A stretch of 64,000 bases of DNA from Channa striata. Lineage: Eukaryota > Chordata > Actinopteri > Anabantiformes > Channidae. The DNA is taken from contig CM065168.1 in assembly GCA_033026295.1 (NCBI GenBank), positions 23,723,306 to 23,787,305 of the forward strand, written 5' to 3'. A model generated the notes under the pieces. The model was not told the origin of the DNA. It saw only the letters and a program-made list of their open reading frames with translations, and made no database searches. Made by a program: the position numbers and the translations under genes. Positions 24,859 through 38,516 of this stretch are shown here, piece by piece (within the stretch, counting starts at the first letter, position 1; each line of letters starts with the position of its first letter).

Positions 24859-25087
24859 CATCCATCCATTCCTTGTACCTGCTTATCCTATGTGAGTGAC
24901 AAGGGGGGCTGGAGCCTATCCCAGCTGTCAGAGTACACCCGGACAGGTCGCCAGTCTATCACAGGCCTATTCGCACCAAGTCACCAATAAACCTAACACG
25001 CATGTCTTTGGACAGTGGGAGGAAACTGGAGTGCAAATTTCCCTTCTATGAGGAGGTAGCACTAACCACTCCACCCCCATGCTGCCT
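24859..25087 (+). repeat. L2-like LINE-derived fragment, copy 2
   Basis: Begins ATCCATCCATTCCTTGTACC and continues with GGGGGGCTGGAGCCTATCCC, GACAGGTCGCCAGTCTATC, an AACCTAACACGCATGTCTTT block and GGACAGTGGGAGGAAAC. This is the usual order of a frequent fish L2-type repeat. It is better preserved than copy 1 at 22551. Confidence 0.78.
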
Positions 25088-27869
25088 CAATACAATACAA
25101 TTATTTTAAAAATTGTACAACATATGGCTTTGGATTACTGTGACTGAGGATGCCAAAACTGACAGCTGTCCATGGTCAGATGATCTAAGGGGATACCCAT
25201 GTGCAATGGAGATTGAAAGTATTACATAAAAATAAGAAAAAATTTGTGCTCTTTCTTTCTTAACAGTAGGAATGATCTGTAGGGATCTGGCAGGAATGAA
25301 TTTCACTCACAGAGTCTTGGGTCAGGGGAAAAAATCAGGCCCTCGGGGTCTCTCCTTAACCTAAAAGAAACTAGGTTTGTTCAACAACCCCTTTTTTTAA
25401 GCACCACTATGTAAGTAGTGCTGAAATAAAGATTGCATGCGTACAGTATAGTTAGGACATCGTGGCACGTAATAAAAATGTCTCCGAGTGAAGTGTGTTG
25501 GAGTCCAGTTGCAAGCGTCTTTAGTTCATACCCTTGTGTTCATGCTTATCCCACTCAGCTCCCCTAAACAGAGAAACAGCAGGCCGGAGACCAGTGAAGA
25601 TAAGCCGGCTAAGTCAGCTGGAGATACTAGATCTCATGCAGCGGGATGGGGAAGCAGCACACCAAAACAAAAACACCTTTCAATTCTCTCCGTCTTCCTT
25701 TCAGTGGAGAGCTGGCAGCCTGCCGCCCTGAAATAAGAGAGGCTGAGTGTGCTGACCCAGCACTCTGTTGGTAAATGGCTATCTGTCCTGTCAGCCCTGT
25801 CTGTGGAGGGGATTGAATGCTACCAAACACACTCACTCTCTTACAAACACAGAAACACACACTCCTGTACAGACAAAACAATGTTCAGCACTGGGTCCTT
25901 GAGTATTTGCTGTAGATTATTGAGACAGGCTGTAGGAAGTGCTAATAAAATCACCTAATTGGACATTTCTCCCCAAACCATCTTTTTGCCAGACCTTTCT
26001 CTAGGCGCTGTCTGCCAAAGTGATGAAACAGCTGCACAAGTGGTTTAGAAATTAGGATTCAGACCAATACAACGATACAACAATGTGCCAATTTCAACTA
26101 TTTTGTGGTAAAAAGTGGTTTGTTCCAGAAACAGCTAATATAATAAATCTATCCATTTAATTATCATGCTAACAAGCCATTGACTCATAATTATATTCAA
26201 TAATGTTACAATTGCTTACAATACCGCTGGCTCACCAGAGAAAAGTAAAGATAGAAGACGCAAGGCAAACTGCCTCAGGTTAACTTGAAGTACTGTAGTC
26301 CAGTGAAAACTAGTTTAGCTTTATTGGTTGTTTTGTGCCATGATGCTCGGTGTTCAGTTTTGAAGAACTGAACTAAATGGGGAGGGTTCTTTGTGGTAAA
26401 TACTGAATACCTTAAACACCTTAACCAGACTTCCAATATTACTTTGATAACAAAGTCAAAACCTCGAAGCAATATTGACTTTCAAGTTTATTCTGAAAGC
26501 TCAAGTTTCATTTCAAAGTCGCATCCAGAGGCCTCAGGCTGACTATGTGCAGACTAGAAGAGTTTAAAAAAGATGTCAGTCAGCATCTGGACAGATCGAA
26601 TGCAATAACCAAGCGCAAAAACCCAACAGAGGCAAAGAGCTGAAAACACGAAATCAATAACTGCCCAGCAAATCTTAGATCAAAGCTGCTTGACAAACTC
26701 CAAAAAAGCAACATATACAACAATTTTACTTGTGGAGCCATCAAAGTCAGACCTCACCTGAAATATCAGTGGTGAATGGAACTGGAGGTTTCTATTTTCA
26801 TTCATTCATTCATTCATTCATTCATTCATTCATTCATTCATTAGCACAACAGCTATGTTTGAATGTTAGAGCAAATGCTCGTCACGCTGTAGTTCCTCAT
26901 ATAGACAATGTTACAAAAAAGTGACTGCACTGAAATCAAATAAAAACCCTCAGGTGAACAGAGTCAACACATTTTCAACAAGTATTTGGTCTCATCCCTC
27001 TTTTTTTTTTATTACCACCAGCCCCCTACCTAAATATTTGTTCCTATCATATTTCCCACAGATGCATTTATTGAAAGAGCGGCTCCTTAACCGCAAGCAT
27101 GGCGGCTGGTGTCGCAATAATTCCTCCTTTACATTCAAATATGATGGATTACATAGTCGTGTGGTTAGATTTAGACACAGTGTCTACATGGTGGGGTTTG
27201 GTAAAAATGCTGTTTGGGTTCATATCTCTGCCTCCCTCACGTACAGTAAAGTACATCACTGACATATACATTGACATATACCAACGAGATATGACACAGC
27301 TGTAACTGCTGCTGATAAAACCGCGTATGGAGTTGTATTGTTCAAAAGCTCAGTTTCTTCTTTGAGGGACTGATGTAGACGGAACTAGTCTGTTTCACAA
27401 ATAACGGTCTCATAAAATATATTGTGCTAATGTGCTAACGTCTGCAGTATTACAGATGTGTGAAAGTTGCCCTTTTGCCACTATTTGTCTTTGTCTACAA
27501 CTCAGGAGACACAAATCTGACTGTACGGCTGCCAGCTGCTCCACTACTTTTCTGTAGTAAAATAATGTGTATGTACATCATATTCCAATCAAACTCTATG
27601 TGCGTATGTGTAAATAAAACCAAATTATTCTCTGAAAGTATTTGTTGAGTGTAATGCAGTGCATGGTTATTCTTTTGAAGTGCCAGGTAAGCTGACTTTT
27701 AGATCTCTTTCTGTTATCAGTGTCCAATAAGGCTGTTGCACCTCCTTGCATCATTCTTGTCATCTTCGTAATGTGGAAATTGTCAAATATAGAGAAACTA
27801 AGAATAAAAGCATCACCTTGGCAGCATGTTCGAAAAGTATTTAGCTCATAAAAGACCCAGGGTCAAAAT
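25088..27869. other. Intronic stretch with a tetranucleotide repeat
   Basis: Holds an ATTC repeat at 26797-26842 and a poly-T run near 27000. No exon recognised. Confidence 0.4.
26797..26842. repeat. (ATTC)n tetranucleotide microsatellite
   Basis: About 46 bp of uninterrupted TTCA/ATTC units. The SFIHSFIHS translation of one frame across it is a repeat artefact. Confidence 0.93.
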
Positions 27870-28060
27870 CTCAACCGTGCTTCCGTGTAAAGTGATGTAT
27901 CTGTGTGGGTTTCCTCTGGCTGCCCTGGTTTCCTCCCGCACTAAAACGTCATCGATGTTTGGCATTAAATATACTGTTGTTCTTGTTTTTGACTTAGGCA
28001 CTGAAGAATTGCTGGCCCCTAAGTTTGAATGGGTCAAATGCAAAGGACAGATTCACCCAC
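27870..28060. repeat. Possible L2-type repeat fragment, inverted relative to the 22-25 kb copies
   Basis: GTGTGGGTTTCCTCTGGCTG and GGTTTCCTCCCGCACT resemble the complement of the GGGAGGAAAC end of the L2-like fragments, and a GAATGGGTCAAATG block follows, as in many fish repeats. The match is partial and the 110-residue frame over it is not supported as a gene. Confidence 0.38.
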
Positions 28061-29972
28061 AGGAGTCAAAAAGTAAGTTCACTCTTTCCATCTCACATAT
28101 AACACAAGGTACCAGCCTCCAGCTCAGTCTGACCTTAATAAACAGCCCTGTCATATAAAAGGCAGCAACACTGACAATCCGACGCAGTTACAGATCCTGA
28201 CTTAAAGTTCACACACTTCTGGCCAGCAGAGAGGTATTGCAATAACCTTGAGAAGATGGTTAATTTGAGATTCTATCTAAATAACTATGAAGGATGACTC
28301 AGTGGCAGACACCTGTGATTGATGTAGCCTGATAAAAAGTCTCGCTCTAAATCTGACATTGATCTCCGCTCTACTTCCCACTCTCGACTTGTGCTGAAGT
28401 CTGTTCAGCTGGGTAAACAAAAGAGATGGCTAATAACCTGTCACCGCACTTAATCAATGTTCACTCCGAGTCTGGCCAGGATACCCACGTCACCCCACAT
28501 CGATACGTGGAACACGGAAAGCTGAAGTATTGTCCAGAGAGGGCATAAAGCGGAGAGACTGGATGGGCAGTGGACAAAAGAGCGAGAGACAAAAAGCAGC
28601 TGGATGGAGTATTCTCCAGATGAATAAAGTGTAACGTGGCTGCCCCACTTCAGGTTAAGTGTCCTCCGGGTGGTAGCACTTTTTTAATGGTTGAATCTGA
28701 AATTAGAGGGCTCATTGAATATTCAGAATTCATTTATATGGTAGAGCAGGATATTGGCTGTGATCTAGCAATCCAATACCAATTTCTTCCCAGTCCTGAT
28801 GACTGCGTTACGCTAAAATAAATACCAATATTGCATAAAGCACTTGGGAGCAAGCAAAACTGTCAATTTACTTTCAAATAAAATTGCTCAAACTGCATAT
28901 TACAAATTATACAACTGTGAACCAAAACAGCCAAATAATGAGAACAATATGATACTGTACAAGTATGATGTGCATATGGAAACTGATGTGCGCTCGCTAC
29001 TATTCAACCTGTTATTCACAGACAGCTGTCTACTTAATGTTACCAACCCAGCAAGTACGCAAAGAATAAAGCAGAATTTGCATACTAAATAATGCCAATA
29101 CTTGATTCGCTATTAGATTGCCAGAGTTGACCATCTAGAGTCATGGCAGTTCCGGAACCCATGTGATGTAGACAATAAACTGTAACTGTTCTGTCACAAT
29201 TTATGAGTCTGTCGTTTCACCAGACAGCTAATATAGTAGCTGTCATCGACGTTACTTTTTGGAGCTAGATTGATGGTCGACACAAGAGGTTAATGGAAGT
29301 CCTGCGGGTTTTGATTTACAGTTCAGACTCACTTTCGGGCCCACAGGAAGCACAAGATGGTGAGTAAAACATAGATTTTAAAAACTGCTCTCTAAATGTG
29401 AAGTCTGCAAATTGGATCATTTATCTGAAAATCCTGATTAACTGGGAAAAATTACCATGGATCTTCGCATCATGTATTAAACTCCAATGGGGCAGTTCTT
29501 TTAAAATTAGTGTGACGAAACTATCGACATAAAGTGCAGTTTGTTAAGGAGAGTCACAGTCTGTCAAGTTCAGGTTCAGTCAATGTTCGTTTTTACAAGC
29601 CACCTGAGACAAAGGACCTGAGACATCTGTCAGACAAAGGATCCGTATAAGATGCTACACTAGATCAATGTGGAGATTTTAAACGCTGCATGGTATGAAA
29701 ACAGGCAAATCTGTTTTGTTTCTGCACAGTAACTGTATCGCAGCTTTTAAAAACCTTGTAACTCAAACTCAAACATTTTCTCTTTTACACTTGATTTATT
29801 TAACAAATAAAAAAAAAAGCTTGCACGCTCCATTACTTGCTATTACTTTTCCAGAAATGAATTCAAAATCAATTATATATTCTTTAATTTGTATGGTCTG
29901 CAAACGAGGCAGTCTCTCTTCTCCAAACGAAAAAAAAAAACAATTTTGGGGAACAATAATCTTTTACTCCGA

Positions 29973-29986
29973 GCACACACACACAT

Positions 29987-30025
<39 letters not shown>
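29973..30025. repeat. Compound (CA)n(GA)n microsatellite
   Basis: CA units (with one TA interruption) pass directly into about eleven GA units. Confidence 0.93.
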
Positions 30026-31944
30026 CACTGCGACTTTCTACAGAACTTCTGAAGCAAGAAATTCACAGATGTAATTATATGAATTAGATGAATGGTTTGT
30101 CCTTAATCCTCTTCTGAACACCGCTCCAAGGCAAAAACTGAACAAATCAGTACTAATAGAACACTGCGATTTCCCCTATCACCAATCATGTGAACGCTTA
30201 ATGGGCTGGAGCAATGTACACTCCATCACCAGACATCAAATATTCATACAAAGTCAACAAACCCGCACTGGACGGGAGTTGTTAAAAAATGGATAATCAC
30301 CCCCAAACCACAAAATATATAAAAAAAAAAAAAACAAATCGGGAAGTGTAAAAAGCATGAATAATAAATGTCGCTGTGACGAGCAGTGATAAACGAATCA
30401 ATGACGACGCACAGAGGTGGATGCCCTCACTGAGCTTTGAGGTTCGAATGCTGTGGTCGCTGAGAAGCTGCTTGATCCCAGAGAACTGTCACGTAGTCCA
30501 TTCAGATCAGACCTGGGTCATTTAATTTGATGTCTTACTAACTGAAAATTGCAGTTACAGGATGTTGCCTTCTTTCCCGTGCAGTGGGTTCAATTGTCAC
30601 CTAAAGGCTACAGAAAAGTGCCAGCAGAAAGCGGATTGTTTTCCACTGAAGGTCAAACACGGAAGGTCACAGTAACTCTGGGAATCACGAGATTGAAGCA
30701 AAGGGTATTTCAGCCCATTAAGGCAAAGATAATTGATTTAGTTGAATGGTGTGTGAGTAATACACTGTACAACCCAATGCGATAGAAGGAGTTCTTCCCA
30801 AATGAAATTAAAAAGCTAATCAAACTAAGTAAATGGCTTTTCACAGGGACAGTGGGGCTTTGGCTAATTTTGGCAGAGATGGTAGCCTCACATTGTCTTT
30901 AAGATAACAATAAAGTAAAGAAAGTCCAGGGTATGTTATGGAAAAGGGTGGCATCATGTAATAGGATTTCATTTTCCTCTGCCTGTGTTCATGTGTTAAT
31001 TATCAAAAAAAAGGGGGGCTGCTGTTACTCAAGAAGTAGAATGACTTGTAACCCCACAATTGTCAGACTGATCCCCCGTTACTTCAGCCTAAAACAACCG
31101 TCCTTCAGCAAAATGCAGAACCACTAGTTGCCGCCTAGTGTGGGGCTGGATGAGGCTATAACACCATCAACAGTTACAACAACTCAATCATACCCCCATC
31201 AAGATGTTTCAAAAACTAAATTGTGTCTGATGATTGTTTGGCTGCGGTTTCCCACAGTCTCCATTTGATCTAATAGCTCCGCACTAACATAAAAGTCTTA
31301 CCCTGTGCCAGCTGGACTTGCTTGACATTCTTAAAAGCATTTCACTTCACCTCCATTAGGCTCCATCACTTTAAAATGGCTGGCTGCGAGTCCCATGCAT
31401 TTAAACTCCATGGAGTCACTAAGTCAGTATGAGGGTTCTTGACATCACATGTGCATTGTTGCATTGTTGTGTCATGATGTGTGTTGTGAAGGTCACATGA
31501 GTCAAAATGTGAACAGCTATAAAACTGCCTTGGGATGGATGTCACGACCACATTGTAGGCAGCTGACCAGAGGTGTCATAGATCACCTCCTCTGCTCAAA
31601 GACAGTGAGTCCACTTTAACTTGGCTGCACTGTGCACGTTCATATTGTTCATGTCACGAGGGATGTATAAGCCTAAAGCTAATCAATGGTTTTACGTCAA
31701 CAACTTATTAAATTACCGTGTAATGTGAAATAAGTGCTAAACTAAACGGTGGTAGCAAAACAGCCAGTGGTCTTTTATCAGTGATAGTCATGCCCATAAT
31801 TACGGCTGAGTCGGCAGACTGGTAGGATTGTTATCAGTGATATTTGTGGTAAATATGTTAGTAAGAAGCGTTGCAGCAGGTGACATACAGTGAAGGAAGA
31901 AAGGGGGCAGGGGTTACAGGGATACCTGGTAAAACAACTGGAAA

Positions 31945-31990
31945 AGAAGCAGGGCTGCGGCCCTCGAGGCCCGAAGTTCGACACCCCTGC
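31945..31990. mobile_element. Possible hAT-like element terminal remnant
   Basis: CGGCCCTCGAGGCCCGAAGT followed by TCGACACCCCTGC resembles the terminal region of a common fish non-autonomous hAT-type element ending CACCCCTG. I could not find the matching CAGGGGTG end upstream, so it is at most a truncated piece. Confidence 0.4.
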
Positions 31991-34207
31991 ACTAAGTTAA
32001 ATGTGAGAGCTGATCCAATATCGTGACAACATCGGAATCCGGTGACACAATAGAAGTTTTGTCATCAAACTACTTTGTCCAGATCAACCAGAAACTAGTG
32101 ACAGTGAGGAAGCGAAGGCATCATGAGCAGGAGACAACTAATCACATGCTACTGTAGCTCCTCTGTTGTCACCCATAAATAATGAAGCCCACAAGTAGCC
32201 CCGTGTGGAAAAGCACGTCAGCAGTAAGTTCAGGACTCATTGTGCACAAAATCAGTATTTAGGCCAGCAAAGAAAAAGCGATGCCGTTTGTTTCTTAATA
32301 TCAGAAAACAGGGCTGGGATTTGCCTCAATTTTGTATTAATGAAATTTTAACAAATTGAAGTCGCTGTAGGTTTTGCGACGGCGACTCTTTTTCACAGCA
32401 CGTTTACAGTTTGCATTTGACTGCATTCACCTCAGTATTCTAGTGAGACATGGGCCATATCAGCACCGCCACTACCCTCCATCTGCTCTGCTCTGAGCTT
32501 CAGTTCCTGCTGGACCTTCAGCTCTCTGTGTCTAATTCCTTTATTAGTTTTTCTACCTTCCATTATCATTTCTTTTCTGAGCCTGGTAATATTAGACAAA
32601 TCCCTTCCCTGAACTAGGGCTGGTGATCTCTCTTTCACACAGAAACTGTGCTTAGAGCACAGTCCCAGGCGCTCCGTGCATAATAAGCTGCTGCCTTCGA
32701 AAATTAAGAGCTGAATACACACAGGTTGCAGTGTTGCAAATTAAGTGAACTGTGTAGCACAAATTCACATACTTTGATGTTCATCAATTTGGCCTGGAGC
32801 AGGTTGCATCACATGTGTGATTGCAGCCTGACTGCTGTGCTGCAGTTCGGCAGGAAGAGGACAGGTTGGTGGAGGTAGTTGCTGGCAGGACAGGAGGACA
32901 AACAGGGTGGAGCTTCAGGAATCACCAGCACCAAGCCAGAGGCAGACGTGGGAGGCTCAAGCACACAACACAAGACGATCGCGTTCGGACTAAATTTTCC
33001 ATTGGTAGTCTGCTTGCTGCTCATTCTCTTCGGTAGTGTTTCTATTTCCAGTCTACAGTCCAGTCTGACGATTGGGTATGAATATAAATAAGGGTTACAT
33101 AAACAGTGATTCTTGAAAAGTGGGACTTCCTGATGAAATCTGTCTCTGTGTTTTAGCAGACCTCATACTGCACACTGCATTTTTTCTTGTTGCTCCAAGA
33201 CACAGAGAAGCCAAATATGAACATTTGAAGCTAAGGATTTTTACAGTACGCAAGATTTCGTCCTCCAAACATAAAATATTAAATGTATTAGACATGAATT
33301 ATAAATTTGGTTGTCAGACAGTGTGTTGAGGGATTAAGCAATGACACGAAGCAACACAGAGAAGTGAGCGATGATGGTCATGTCATGCTCCACCCATCCA
33401 TGTTCACTTTTTATTGTGCTCATGGGGCTGTAGCCGCAGTGAGGGCGTATTGATCGCAGCAAAATGCCAAATGTGTCATCAAGAAAGTGTTAGAGTGATC
33501 TAATTTGCCTTGTTTGTTTATTAATTTGGAAATTCTGATGGCAGCACACAGCCCATCTTGGATGTGATTAAGTGGAGGCAGATGGAAAAGCAACTGCAGA
33601 TTACTGATGAGATTCTTGTTTTTCAAGACTCAAAATTTACTAATTTACATCTACGAGGTACATTCAATAAACACATCTGTCACATTTATCAGGTGGTTTT
33701 TAAAAATTCAAACCCTCGTTTCAACACATTAACAAGTTGCTGTACAATTTGTTAATATGTGCATAACACATGGATAGCCTTACGTCCTCTGTCACAACAT
33801 TTTTTAAAGGAATATTTCCATACTTTTGGAAACATGCTTATTTGCTTTTGGAAATAAGAAAGTAAAGGCTGAAACCAGCAATCAGTTAGCAAAGAATAAA
33901 GGCTGGAAATATGGGGAAACAGCTGTTCCAGGTCTGACTGCAGACAGCTAAATCTGCTACAACGTCTTCATTGTGCAATACAGATCAGATCAGAATTGCA
34001 GCTTATTTTAAAAATCCAACTTTCCCAAGTAGAATCAAGTACATGTTTGTTAATTTATATGAATTCTCTGCATTTTCAATCACATTTTTATAAATTGTGT
34101 GTATAAACACACTCATTGTGTGAAAGAGTTTACAAAACAATTAACATAATAACCAAATAATTTTACAAAAAGAGCATGTTTCTAGTTGAAAAGAAAAAAT
34201 ATACACT

Positions 34208-34427
34208 CACTGGCCACTTTATTAGCTACACCTGCACAATCTAATGTCACCCAATACAGCAGCTCTGCCGTTAATATTGCTGTTCTGCTCTCGTACTGGA
34301 CTCGAGTCATACTGGAGTGCATTTTAAGAAGAGGTGGCTCTAAAGTTTTGGCCCCCTCACTCATTTTAAAAACGGTTGCCAAACTGTAGAACAACCTCTT
34401 CAGCTGTACCTAATAAAGTGGCCAGTG
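34208..34427. mobile_element. Short DNA transposon (MITE-like) with 27-bp terminal inverted repeats
   Basis: The left end (34208-34234, CACTGGCCACTTTATTAGCT...) and the reverse complement of the right end (34401-34427) agree at 25 of 27 positions. The element is about 220 bp, AT-flanked and lacks a credible ORF, so it is non-autonomous. The termini match a widespread teleost DNA-element family whose ends read CACTGGCCACTTTATTAGGT. A TA target site is plausible, since TATA-rich sequence flanks both ends, but exact target-site duplication cannot be fixed because of that flank. The superfamily (Tc1/mariner-like) is inferred. Confidence 0.8.
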
Positions 34428-36105
34428 TATATATACACATGTTATGTACTCCAGTGATCCAAATAAATATCTTTGACTTTCCTGCAATGTTCAGTCTTGC
34501 TCCAGACTTAAGGGCCACTAAGACCCAGAGAATTATGGCCAGCTGCACACATGCAGGTCATCCAGGCCACAAAAATTATCTGTGAAACTCCGACAGAGCC
34601 AGAGGCTAAAACAGGGGCAGTGTTAACACACAAGCAAACACTTGGGTAATGGTGAGCAGCTATGAGACAGAGCTGGGTTAGTTCTCATGCGAGAAGCAAA
34701 GCCCAACTCTAAACAAACACCATTCTGGGCGGCTTTTGTTAAAAAGCAATTAATGGGAAGCTGCCGAATTTAACTAAACACTTGATGGAGGTTTATCATT
34801 GTGTTTTTCCAACTAGCTCCAAGGAGTCTTTGTGTAAACCCTGCCCTGCAGAAGAGAGTCATTCTGTTTTTCGGTGGTGGCACATTTCACACACGATTTA
34901 TTTTCTTTGTGTGCAATTAAAGGAGCAAGTGTGCAGACATGCTGCTTAAAAAAACCACAGCCTGGTAACAAGGAGCAACAAAAATATATATAAACCAAGC
35001 AACGTTGTGACGGTGCATTGTTTCACTCCCACATTTTCCTACAGTATCTGTTACGTAACATGTGCAAATGCAAACCGCTCAACAAGGGAAACATTTATGA
35101 TAGGAGCTTCCTACTCTCTGCTCAGCGAAATAAACAAGGACCCGGACAATATTCAGGAGAATTCTGAGGCTTTGCTTTGTTCATACATTTTAGATTTAGT
35201 CTCCTTGTCAACTTGTGTAAAGCAATTTTGAGTATGTACAGTCTAATACCTGCAAACTCCTGTAATAACAAAAAAAAAAAAAAAAACACAAAACCCTTTT
35301 CATGCTCGGGTTATTTTTAATGTAAATCATAAGGAGAATTTAGAAAGTTTAAAATATTATGTCCCAGTGTCATGATTCTTATTTTATGTCTCTCTACGTT
35401 TATTGAATTCAGCAGAGACCTAAAAGGAAAATCTGTGTCACTACTGAATGACAAAAGTTGTATTTGTAGACTTTAAGAAAAATGTGTTCATTTTTTTATA
35501 ATAACAGAGGTTTTTAATAGAGCCCTGAAATGTATTTGAGGACAGCCTTACTTTCATCCAATTGGCACTGTAGGTGTAAAGCCATCTACTGATTATTTCC
35601 CAGTGTTAAAGCCAAGTGTTAAAGCAGAGTTAAGGGAAAAAAACTTAATTTGCAGTTTCGCCTTCCTCAATGTGTGAAATTCACTCCTTAAATAGAATTT
35701 TTAAAGCTTCATTCCACCATTGCTGCACAGAGCCCCACATACACTACGACATTATATTATATCCACATTATCTTGTGGCACAAACGAGTACAACATATTT
35801 TCTACATTTAATGGAAACTAAATGGTGACTTTTCGGATCAGAGCATTGAAGACACAATAAACTGCTCTTTTCTCCTTTTGTCTATCATATTTTTTATGAC
35901 GCATGTCCAAAGTAGGAACAGGGAAAATCTTTTAGCAAAGATTATTGGCAATATCCCTAATATTATATTGAATGTCATTGAATTAACTTCTTTTCTAATG
36001 TTTCTGAAGGTTGCTAGAATGTGGAATTGTGTCCAACTGTTTCCTAGGTTCTATATATTCACATGTCATAACCGCTTAAATGTATTTTACTCTGTTGATT
36101 ACAGC
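34428..36105. other. Intronic stretch, nothing recognised
   Basis: AT-rich with a poly-A run at 35270-35286; no exon or named element. Confidence 0.4.
35270..35286. repeat. Poly-A tract
   Basis: About 17 consecutive A residues. No upstream retroposed sequence that I can identify. Confidence 0.85.
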
Positions 36106-36264
36106 TGTTACAATATGGAACTTATGCCAGCACTAGCATGTAATCATCTACTCTTCTCCACCTAAACCTCCCTCTTCCTGCTCTGTTGTGCTCTGCTACG
36201 CTCCATCACTCTCAGCCTAGTCCTTCAGGTAGTCCTCCTTATAAAATGACAATAAATGAGATTC
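36106..36264 (+). repeat. Unnamed dispersed repeat, copy 1
   Basis: Shares ordered blocks with sequences at 38316 and 49068: ACAATATGGAACTT, CCAGCACTAGCA, CTTCCTGCTCTG, CTCTGCTACGCTCC and AATAAATGAG. The three copies are diverged but collinear over about 150-250 bp. I cannot name the family. Confidence 0.6.
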
Positions 36265-38315
36265 TAGTTTGTTACTTCGTTAATGACGGGCAAAGGTTGG
36301 GATTTGGCTTAAAAAAGAAGAAGTTCACTTACGATGCCATTCGCTTATTTACTAGTAAACGAACCAAGAACTTCCTCTATCTGTAACCAAAGTGCTACAG
36401 TTATCGAACCACACACAGGACTCTGGAGCGGGACTTGGTTTGTGGTGTGACAGTTACTACAGTTGCTACAATGGGCACATTCAAACCACAAATCACACTG
36501 ATGTCTTTTGAAAGTTTATCTTTTCACTCAGCAGAAACTGTGACTGTTGCACATCCATGTTGGCTGTGAACTATAACGCCATAGTTGTTGCCCTTACCAA
36601 GGCAGTTATATGAGCCGTACTTCCAAAAGACTTGCATACAGAGCACTGCACCTTTAACCGACAATGTATTTTAATTTAAAGGTGACACAATTAGGACACG
36701 ATGTTAATCATTTATAACTGAAACCTGTAAAGAAATATCTTGATGTAACCTGACTATGAGGCAGTAATGCACTTTGTATGCCCACTATCCATTTAATGCA
36801 CCTCGATGCATGTTTTTCTTATTCTTTGGAACATTATCAGAGAGCAATTACATTTTTTGCTCAACACACTTGTGGTTGCAGTTTAGTTGCATCATTTTGG
36901 CGAGACAGGCCTTTACTCTACCTGAGCTATTCACCTGCAGGGATGGTGTAGACCTATTAGCGCCAAACAAACAGACACATGGCAAAGTTCATGTTTATCT
37001 TTTCAACATTGCACTTTAATCAAACTGTTAACTTTGCCCAGGCCTGCAGCCGCAGGGACTTGTCCATTCTGTCCACACCTGAACAGCACACAGGCTGGGT
37101 CAGCGGAGAACCAGAAGCAAATCAGAGATCTGAGATCAGATTAGAGAGTGAAACAGGCATTTCACCCATGGCACACAGAGAAAAAGGACAGGCAGTGGGC
37201 ATACATCCAGTCCTCAGCTCAACTCCGCTGTTTGTATAGAGCCATTCATCTCCTTATTAGGATCAGTGCTGCGGCTGAAAGCGAGCCACAGGAACTCTCT
37301 GTGTTATTGGTGTCAATGTCAAAGGATTTGTAAAGATGCTGAACAAGGAGCCCAGTGCTGTTTGTTTAAGTATAGACGGAGACAGGCACACAGAGACTGG
37401 AAAAGCACCGTCAATACCACCCAACAACGCTTTGGACTTGTCTTATAAACTTCTCCGGGCAGAATCAGTCACTTAACAAGTACTATGTGGACAGCTAAAT
37501 GGCAGCTGAAATCCAACACCAAGCATCTTAATCTGTGGACTGGAGTGTTTGGCAGCGCTACGTGTTGCTGGTGATAAAGTGTCTAGTGAGATTGTAGCAT
37601 GAACACTGCTACCAGAGGGACATCAATCATGGCATGAATTATAGAGGAGCCTCTCATTACTGCTGTCAACATAAAAACAGAAGAATTAAAAGGAATCAGC
37701 GCATGACACAGAACACATGAAAGATCTGTATGTGCAGAGTAAAATGCTTTATGCATTTTAAAAAGGCATGTATGCAGAACAGTTATGGGAACAGCTACAG
37801 TTGATGTGCCGAGGCCAAAACAATGAGCAGCTTGTGTTACTTACAACACCCTGCGTGCAGCTGGAGTGTTTTACTGGGTGTGGTGACATCGCAAACACGG
37901 GCGATCAAAAAGCAAACACGCAGGAGTGGATCCCCCCGAAATACATCAGCGGTGCATTTCCTGTAGTAAACTACTGACACGCTCCCGACGAGGCCACATA
38001 ATGTTGCTGCAGTGGCGTATAATTTTACAGAAGAGCGCGCCTGTTCTGATTATAAATCAGCAGCCTTATTAATGAGGTGAGAGGACACTTATTGGCATAC
38101 TGAGGAACAAGGCAGTAAAGAGGAACAATAAAGCATGCAGCTGAATGAGACACACTCCGCAACAACTCATATCTACATTTCTGCATATTAACAATAACTG
38201 CCATATTTTGCCAATGTTCAACAAAGTGTGAACTCTGCAGCTTTAGCACAGCGATTCCCTGGATTAGTTTATTCTGGGTTTGAATTACACACACATTACA
38301 TCATCATTTAAATGT

Positions 38316-38516
38316 ACAATATGCAACTTGGGCTACAGTGCTAGCACAACACGCCATATCCATCCAGTCTGCTCTGCCCTCGATCTTCCTCTCCCTGCTC
38401 TGCTCTGCTACTCTCTACCACAGTCCAGGCCCAATGCTTCTATTTTCCAATAAATGAGAACACAAGCTTACTTAAGGTTACCACGAGGTTTCGACACCCA
38501 CTTTCCACATTAAGAG
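38316..38516 (+). repeat. Unnamed dispersed repeat, copy 2
   Basis: Collinear with the copies at 36106 and 49068: ACAATATGCAACTT, AGTGCTAGCAC, CCATCCAGTCTGCTCTGCCC, CTCCCTGCTCTGCTCTGCTA, CAATAAATGAGA, then CGACACCCACTTTCCACATT, which parallels CAGCACATCTCCACCTTAAG in copy 3. Confidence 0.65.

Larger units (their letters stand above)
28061..34207. other. Intronic stretch with microsatellites
   Basis: No exon recognised. It contains CA/GA runs at 29973-30025, a poly-A run near 30319-30334 and a possible hAT-like terminal fragment at 31945-31990. Confidence 0.4.

Noticed and set aside
26730..26924. Frame with repeated SFIHSFIHS
   Set aside because: Translation of the ATTC tetranucleotide repeat.
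27826..28158. 110-residue plus-strand frame
   Set aside because: Overlaps a probable L2-type repeat fragment and has no domain signature.
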